Part shown: positions 57,396-64,000 of the stretch, one piece after another
Layout: each line of letters opens with the position of its first letter
Position numbering within the stretch: the first letter of the stretch is position 1
Origin: Echinarachnius parma
Lineage: Eukaryota > Echinodermata > Echinoidea > Clypeasteroida > Echinarachniidae
DNA length: 64,000 bases
Direction of reading: 5' to 3'
Assembly: GCA_037951105.1 (NCBI GenBank)
Contig: JBAMJV010002983.1
Location: forward strand, 1-64,000
Made by a program: the position numbers and the translations under genes
Notes under the pieces: generated by a model
Database searches by the model: none
What the model saw: the letters and a program-made list of their open reading frames with translations, nothing else
What the model was told of the DNA's origin: nothing

Positions 57396-57719
57396 AACAA
57401 ATAAATAATGGTTTACTAGTATTGTTACTTTTAAAATTGACTTTCAATTTGTATATTAAAAGTAAATGTTCAAATTCACTATGATGGTAATATGCACTCG
57501 ATCATTTGTATTGAATTGGCTTGTTCATATTGGATAGTTATTGAATACGTTTGACCTAAATGTTGATTATTCCAAGCTAATGCAATTTACACTTCACGTT
57601 GTTATTGCTTACGTTATTTAAACACTTGTATTACAATTTTAACATTTATTTTGTGTATGTTAAATACATGTATGTTGAATTTATTTATTATACTCATGTA
57701 CGTATGTGATTAGATAAAG

Positions 57720-59519
57720 GGCAATTCCACGATAACACCGGGACACTTCAGAACACATTTTCACTTTCCAAATGTAAATAACAAACTAAGTGTAAAGAAT
57801 GAGAACAATCTTTTATTGTATATCTTTGACTGTTATCACAAGCAACTTTGAAAAAAAAAAATTAATACAAAATTTTCATTTATTAATGAGTTACGCATCA
57901 TTAATTACTACTGTAACACCGGGACGCAAAAAGGACATGCTTTTTTTAACACTTTACATACTGGCAAAACTCTGTGAAGTTAATGAACATTTTGAAACCT
58001 GGCTATATTTATTTGGTTTAGTAGAGACTCAATAATAATAATTAGGTGTTATTTGGAAAAAAATCTATCATGAAGATAATTATGAACTAGCATATAAAAA
58101 ATTGTACCGTAACACCGGGACCGTAACACCGGGACCTCTGAAAGGGCATGTACAAAGTCTATGGAAAATTAGGTTGTCTTACTATACTGGCAAAACTCTG
58201 TGAAGTTAGTGAATATTCTGAAAAGTGGCTATATTGATTTGGTTAAGTAGAGACTCAATAATAATAATTGGGTGTTATTTGTAAAAAAAAACTATTATCA
58301 AGATAACTATGAACTAGAGTATACAAAATTGTACCGTAACACCGGGACTGTAATGTACAAAGTCTATGGAAAATCAGGTTGTCTTACTTTACTGGCAAAA
58401 CTCTGTGAAGTTAGTGAACATTTTGAAAAGTGGCTATGTTGATTTGGTGTACTAGAGACTCAATAATAATAATTGGGTTTTATTTGTAAAAAAAATCTAT
58501 TATCAAGATAATTATGAACTAGAGTATACAAAATTGCACTGTAACACCGGGACTGTAATGTACAAAATCTATGGAAAATCAGGTTGTCTTACTTTACTGG
58601 CAAAACTCTGTGAAGTTAGTGAACATTTTGAAAAGTGGCTATGTTGATTTGGTGTAGTAGAGACTCAATAATAATAATTGGGTGTTATTCATAAAAAAAA
58701 ACTATTATCAAGATAATTATGAACTAGAGTATACAAAATTGCACTGTAACACCGGGACTGTAATGTACAAAGTCTATGGAAAATTGGGTTGTCTTACTAA
58801 AAACTCAAACCATTTTTACTTTAGGTAGTAGATCAAGCAACAATTTAGTATTATACATCAAGCTACCACCCAAACATGACAGAAACTAGCTGGTCACTTT
58901 AGTATGCAGTGATTCTCTATGCTCCCTGTACTATTGCAATGTAAGTCCTGGTGTTACAGTCCCGGTGTTACAGTGACCGTAACACCGGGACCACTATTCA
59001 ACCATTTTAAATTAATTAATGAAATGTCCAATCATCATTTTGATACTTGTTTATGGTAGATATGTGTGGTCAAGATTTGGGCAATTTAGGTTTTTTTGTT
59101 TGTGTTCGTAATTTTCTTACAATGCTAAAAATATCAGTTTTTACCGTAACACCGGGACAATATTCTTTATCATAAATGAATTGTTCATTGAAGCGTATCA
59201 AAATGACAAAAATGAACTTCAATGATTTTTTTTATTACATTCAACCCTAAACCTCTGAGAAAATATAATAAGTGTTTACCTCCTGTCTTACTTGCTCTTG
59301 CTACATTGATTTATTTTCAACACGTTTTCCAGACATTTGGATGAAAATTAATTATTCATATTTTATGCGCATATTTTAATATGTTCCTGATGTATATATC
59401 TATTTTAAAGGTCAGACTTTAAAAATTCAGTTCTTAAGCTTTATTTTGATACCAAAATTGAAACTATCTGACCATTTTGAAAATTTGGTGGTCATGTCCA
59501 CTTTATCGTGGAATTGCCC
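57720..59519. mobile_element. 1.8-kb nonautonomous element with GTAACACCGGGAC motif array
   Basis: Inverted ends GGGCAATTCCACGATAA and TTATCGTGGAATTGCCC are flanked by TAAA on both sides (57716-57719, 59520-59523). Inside, GTAACACCGGGAC (or a one-base variant) occurs at 57733, 57913, 58109, 58123, 58336, 58541, 58746, 58979 and 59156, and inverted at 58945 and 58959. From 58109 to 58790 a ~205-bp unit is tandemly repeated about three times. The motif probably binds a transposase; no transposase frame is present. Confidence 0.8.
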
Positions 59520-60189
59520 TAAAGCTAATGTAGCATATGAGTGCAATACGATTTATTTAGTTGTTACAACCTCCACACTTAATTCCTACTCATGTTCCCT
59601 CCTTAATTGTTTATGCATTAGTCATTTGTTTAATTTTAGAACTAGGAAACACCAATTGATGCTACCCCAAAATATGTTATTGACTTTATATATTAATTAA
59701 TCTATGTATCGAGAAAAAACATTAACAAAACCTTCTGATGATCATTAGTATTCATGGCAAATTCGTTTTTTTATTATTTATGCGTATCCTTTTCTCTCAC
59801 TATATTTGATGTATATTAAACAAGAGATATCTTTACATTTCGTGATTTCATCTCAGCTGTTTTGATGTTTGAGAATACTCCTGCATTTTATCGAACATGC
59901 CACTGTAATTAAGCGCCAAGAAAATCCAACTTGTTCTGGAGAGGGGTAATTTAGTATTATGACGTGACGTTTTATTATACTATCCCCTCAGATAGTGTAA
60001 AATGATAATGAAACAAGGCGCAGTCTAAGTAGAGCAAACCCTCGGAAAATAGATAAATTTTCGGTCTACATCATTATTAGTATTATTATTATTATTTTGT
60101 TTAAAGTATATAATTATGAAGTTAGGTAAAACAAAAACATTGCACACGCAATCTAAGTCCTGATTATGAAGTTGAAATAGCACGTTTGT

Positions 60190-60560
60190 GCATTAAACAT
60201 TATGAATAGGAATTTCATGGAAGACTAGCAATGACAACAGAGAGGGTGGTGAATGGAAAATTCCTCCGTCTTAAATTGTATTTGTTACAGCTCAGCGTTA
60301 TGTACAGGCGTCGTTTCTCATTCGATGTTCTCTGTATTTTCCCATGTTGATTTCAGAAACCAAATGAATACATCATAATACAACAATACTCAGTGCGCCG
60401 CGAAATTGGAAAAGCCCAGAACGTGGGCTATATAGGTAGCCATCATTGTCATTATTGTTATTATACTATCCAGGGTATGATGAACGAACAATTTTCAAAG
60501 GATATTTCACGCTCCGCTAAATGTGACGTCTCGCGATGTTTTGCTCTGAATAGTATGTAT
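60190..60560 (+). promoter_or_regulatory. SRCR promoter module copy P6 without signal exon
   Basis: The dispersed 180-bp block (60190-60370) is followed by GGGCTATATAGGTAGCC, an ATT-rich stretch, CCAGGGTATGATGAACG and TTCACGCTCCGCTAAATGTG-ACGTC (to about 60535). The rest of the 5' unit is absent. It supports repeated copying of this unit along the plus strand. Confidence 0.6.
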
Positions 60561-60803
60561 AATAATAATAAGATTGACTGGCTTGTTCTTTCGTGATATA
60601 TCAGAAGTATTCCATTCGCTAGGATCATATTGCACTCGTTTCGACTCGTACAATATGATCCTACCGAATGCAATAAATTATTTCTGATATACCACTCAAG
60701 GGAAGTCAATATTATATAAATGTAATGTGTTGAACTTCCCCTTCACCCCAGTTCTTGTTATTAACATTGTTGATGCTACAGAACACAATTCGATTCCATT
60801 ATA

Positions 60804-61807
60804 CAGAGTGAGTCAGAAAAAAATGTCCCATCTTTAAAAAGTTGTTTTGTTTGAAGTATGAATATTTAATAATGAATTTTATGATATGTCTTGGTATAGT
60901 TATCCTTCCAGCATATCTCGGTACCCTTTTCATTTAAATCTCTGCACGCATGACTGAACATCAGCTTATCTTTACAAGACTGCAAAATTACAATTGCGCA
61001 AAGTGGCTCGGTGAGGAATAAAACAAATTGTGAAAGAATGTATAACTTTTACTGCTGGGACATCAAACATAGGGACAACAGCAGCATAACCCTTGCAAAA
61101 CTAATGTTACACTCCAAGTTCTTGCATTCTTGGTGACCAAAATTATCTCTGTTGCGGGGTGAACTGAGGACGAACCATAATTCCAGTACTTGTCCTACTC
61201 AATCAGGTCTCAACATAATTAACTGCTGCCAAATCAGGCAAGCCCTTTTGCAAGTACAGCACATGCACAGATATCCATTGTAAATTGCCATGTTAGTCAA
61301 CAAAAGACATAAACGAGATTCATTTGTTGTTGTTATTGTACCAACATAATTATTGAGAGAGCACATTGGATTTATGTGCACTTACTGACGACGGTGGTGG
61401 TGAAGGAGAAATATTTTCATGGAATTGCCGCTTAAATATTCAGCGATCTTAAAACTCAATGCTTGATCAGAAAAGGGGATATGTTTACATTGCATTATGA
61501 AACAATTTGTTACCGTGCATGTGTGTGTGTGGGTGTGTGTGTGAGTGTGTGTTTGTCTGTCTGTCTGACTGTCTGACTGTCTTTGTTCAAAACAGTTTAT
61601 TCCTCACCCAACCTCTTGGCGCAGATGAGATTTTGCAGTCTTTTCCAGATTGTCTTTTGTTCAGTCATGCGTGCAGATATTTAAATGAAAAGGGAACCGA
61701 AAAATGCTGGAAGGATAAATTTACCAAAATATATCATAAAAACCATGATCAAATGTTCATACTTCAAACAAGACAACTTTTAAACGATTTTTTTCTGACT
61801 CACTCTG
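60804..61807. mobile_element. DNA transposon relic with ~220-bp terminal inverted repeats
   Basis: CAGAGTGAGTCAGAAAAAAA at the left and its inverse at the right begin inverted repeats that can be followed to about 61022 and from about 61587 (TTTCATTTAAATxTCTGCAC, GCATGACTGAAC, GTGAGGAATAAA). TA precedes the left end. The ~560-bp middle has a TG/TGTC microsatellite (61519-61581) and no transposase. A mariner-type affinity is suggested by the ends only. Confidence 0.75.
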
Positions 61808-62279
61808 AATGAGAACTAGAAAATGCATGTTCTTTTTGTAAGACTGATATAGTCTTACAATTATTATTATTTTGTTTAATTGACTTGTATAAATTTGATA
61901 AATTTGTATGAAGTTATTGTAAGTCTATTTAACTGTGATGGTAATATGCACTAATCCCTATATTAATCAATTTGGACAATCATAAGTAATTGTCAGCTTT
62001 TACAAATTATATTATCAAAGAATACTTCGGATTTCAATGTTGAATATTCCAAGCTAATGCAATTTATACTTTAATTGTACATTGCTCACAGTATTGAGAC
62101 ACTTTAATTGAAATCCATTTGAACATATCTTGTGTTTATTTTGTATATGTAATGATTGTATTATATCCATGTACGTATGCAATTTGATAAAGGTAATGAA
62201 GCGAGTGAGTGCAAAACGAATCATACAGCATACACCTTCGACACTTAATTCTTACTCATTTACGCAGTAACTGATTGTC

Positions 62280-62450
62280 GAAATTGCGCCCCAATAATTT
62301 AGCAGCAAGCACTTTGAAACACATATTGAAACAAAATAACCAATATTATGATCTCGAATTGAAACGGGTTTGTTTGGAGGGTGCCCTGTCATGTGTTAAT
62401 GGCTGTTTTTTTTTTTTAAATGAGAACAGCCCTGTAACATAACCATTTTG
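62280..62450 (+). mobile_element. Remnant of the TTAA-MITE family
   Basis: GCCCCAATAATTT, the AATTGAAACGGG-TTT stretch, GGAGGGTGCCCT and GTTAATGGCTGTTTTT-TAAATGA follow the order seen near the right half of 1755-2297. No ends are visible. Confidence 0.45.
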
Positions 62451-62802
62451 TTTTTACTACCATTCAAATATCATAATTATAACTGTATTAAAGTTTGTAT
62501 GGAAGCGAAATTATTTTCAGTTAATAAAACTATGTTTGACCCAATCTGAACTATCATGTACTTAACAAAAAACTTACACGGCATCAACCAGACCGCGGCT
62601 GCGCGGAATACTGCATCACCTATAAGGTTGCCCCCCGGTTGCCCGCCGCTAGTATGCTTCCCGCAGAGTTGAGAATGTGTACAAGATAATTGGGCGGGTC
62701 TGAAACTTATTATGTGGCCATACATGCAAACACGTGATATCCTATCTGACAAAGCATACCGTATATTTGTTTTAATAATTTGCTCTTTATATTGTTACAC
62801 AG

Positions 62803-63114
62803 TTCGCCTTCAAGATGGAGACAATGTCTATGAAGGTCGAGTAGAGGTTTATTACAACGGAACCTGGGGAACTATTTGTGATAGTGGGTGGGATTCCTTG
62901 GATGCCCAAGTTGTCTGCCTAAGTCTTGGCTTCCAACCAGCAGACAATGACGCACTACTTGGAATACAATTTGGGCCAGGCACCGGAAACATTCTACTAG
63001 ATAATGTTGAGTGTACTGGGACCGAGTCAGCCATCTTGAATTGTACACACAGCGGTCTAGGAATCCATAACTGCGATGCTCAGCATTCAGGCGCAGGTGT
63101 TCGCTGCCAGCAAG
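62803..63114 (+). CDS. Plus-strand SRCR gene: SRCR domain 1 exon
   Basis: The 312-bp phase 1-1 exon runs from TTACACAG|TT to CAAG|GTAAAT and encodes [100 protein letters not shown]. Six cysteines. It is the paralogue of 34595-34906, and intron sequence continues to match just downstream. It fits the phase of the signal exon at 43621. The gene continues beyond the window, so the number of further domains is unknown. Confidence 0.9.
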
Positions 63115-64000
63115 GTAAATTAAGATTTATTAACTTCAAACTCCATGTTTATGGTATGATTGATGACAAAATTTCCTATAGGATCGTTTAGATTAATCTT
63201 TGATTAGACATCGATATAATGTGTGATTATTTAAATCATGTTACTAACCGTATAATGCATATTCGCATTAATTCAACGTATATGGAACAGCAAGTCAGTT
63301 ACAGCACAGACTTTGATAACATAATTCATTTCAAACCAGGGGAACTGACTAGAAGTACATTATAGTCAGGTTCAATATGTAAAGTTGTAAACTTTTTGGA
63401 GGGCTTTGTAAACCTATACATTTTTGGAATCTGTATAGTATAAGAAGTCAGAAAACCAATGTTTACAATTTGCCGGAAGCATTTATTGCGGCCATCTTGG
63501 ATTTTCAAAATGGCCGCCATTGCAATAGGTGTATCTCAATATCTCAGCTTCCAGGTGGCTTAGAGTAATGATTTGAACGGCTAAACATACGTTTTAAGGG
63601 ATGGGGAAGACAATGGTACAATGAAAAATAATATCAACATAACCGCAAAGCGGCCATCTTGGATTTTCAAAATGGCCGACTTGAAAATCAGTGTTTTTCC
63701 ATATTTCAGCATTCAAGTGGCTTAGAGTAATGAATTGAACGGCTAAACACATGTTTTCAGGGATGGGGAAGACAATGGTACAATGCAAAATAAGTCAAAC
63801 ATAACCAAAATGCGGCCATCTTGGATTTTCAAAATGGCCGACTTGAAAATCAGTGTTTTTCATATCTCATCACTCATCATCTAAGTGCCCTAGAGTAATG
63901 ATTTCAATGGCTAAACATACATTTTCAGGGATGGGGAAGACAATGGTACAATGTAAAATAAGTCAATCATAACCAAAAAGCGGCCATCTTGGATTTTCAA
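63115..64000 (+). repeat. Intron with ~163-bp GGCCATCTTGGATTTTC tandem repeat at the window edge
   Basis: The first 60 bp are paralogous to the intron after 34595 (minus strand). From about 63484, four units begin with GCGGCCATCTTGGATTTTCA at 63487, 63651, 63812 and 63981 and continue with TGGCTTAGAGTAATGA, ACGGCTAAACA and GGGATGGGGAAGACAATGG. The array runs off the right end. It shares the GGCCATCTTGGATTT core with the 49.5-kb array, but the spacers differ. Confidence 0.85.

Larger units (their letters stand above)
43622..62802 (+). other. Intron 1 of the plus-strand SRCR gene (repeat-filled)
   Basis: No intact coding exon was seen in these 19 kb. The first 350 bp are paralogous to 40980-40640. 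The rest holds a minisatellite, palindrome, hAT-like, Penelope-like and mariner-type elements, two truncated SRCR 5' copies, and three copies of one AT-rich block (44985-45250, 57415-57710, 61880-62160) recognisable by TTGAATACGTTTGACCTAAA or CCAAGCTAATG. The intron apparently grew by tandem copying of the 5' unit plus insertions. It could equally contain the starts of further, broken genes. Confidence 0.55.

Noticed and set aside
57799-58035. 78-residue open frame in the GTAACACC element
   Set aside because: No motif, lies in a repeat unit and is not kept in the other units.

Overview
The window looks like AT-rich nuclear DNA of a marine invertebrate deuterostome. An echinoderm is my first guess; hemichordate or cephalochordate is not excluded. 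The reasons are the expansion of scavenger-receptor cysteine-rich (SRCR) exons, large introns, a CR1/L2-type LINE with a 2A-like peptide, and many small DNA transposons with long G or C runs. This is inference from gene content, not a database match.

The only clear host genes are two SRCR receptor genes arranged head to head. The minus-strand gene (41056 down to 895) can be assembled completely: one signal-peptide exon, ten SRCR exons, one transmembrane exon and one cytoplasmic-tail exon. Every SRCR exon is symmetric (phase 1 at both ends). All junctions are AG/GT, the phases agree, and the coding length is 3561 bp (1186 residues plus stop). The tail carries a YEEI motif (Src-type SH2 ligand) and ends in TEV (class I PDZ-type ligand). 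The plus-strand gene starts with a near-identical signal-peptide exon (43546-43621). It reaches its first SRCR exon only at 62803-63114 and runs off the right edge.

The most unusual region is 41.0-61 kb. The 5' end of the SRCR gene (TATA-like box, CRE-like TGACGTC, 5' UTR, signal-peptide exon) is present in at least five copies in both orientations, and its core module in a sixth. Two copies look intact (ATG 41056 minus, ATG 43546 plus). Three have a cut signal exon (42136 minus, 49258 plus, 56382 plus), and one is a bare module (60475). Segments from around these 5' ends were copied with them. A 415-bp palindromic element sits in the promoter of the minus-strand gene, and two paralogous copies preserve the empty site.

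Layout: 1-7.4 kb, tail and TM exons with MITE-type repeats in the introns; 7.4-21.6 kb, nine SRCR exons, interrupted at 8.6-14.7 kb by palindromic poly-G elements and a gag/protease retroelement fossil; 21.6-34.6 kb, a 13-kb intron with two LINEs between two inverted copies of another repeat; 34.6-41 kb, the first SRCR exon, a second LINE and the signal exon; 41-43.5 kb, the divergent promoter region; 43.6-62.8 kb, intron 1 of the plus-strand gene, with two hAT-like elements with exact 8-bp target duplications, a Penelope-like fragment, mariner-type elements, an 1.8-kb element built on a GTAACACCGGGAC motif, and YY1-motif-like repeats; 62.8-64 kb, SRCR exon and the start of a ~163-bp tandem repeat. 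No CRISPR array, rRNA or convincing tRNA was seen.
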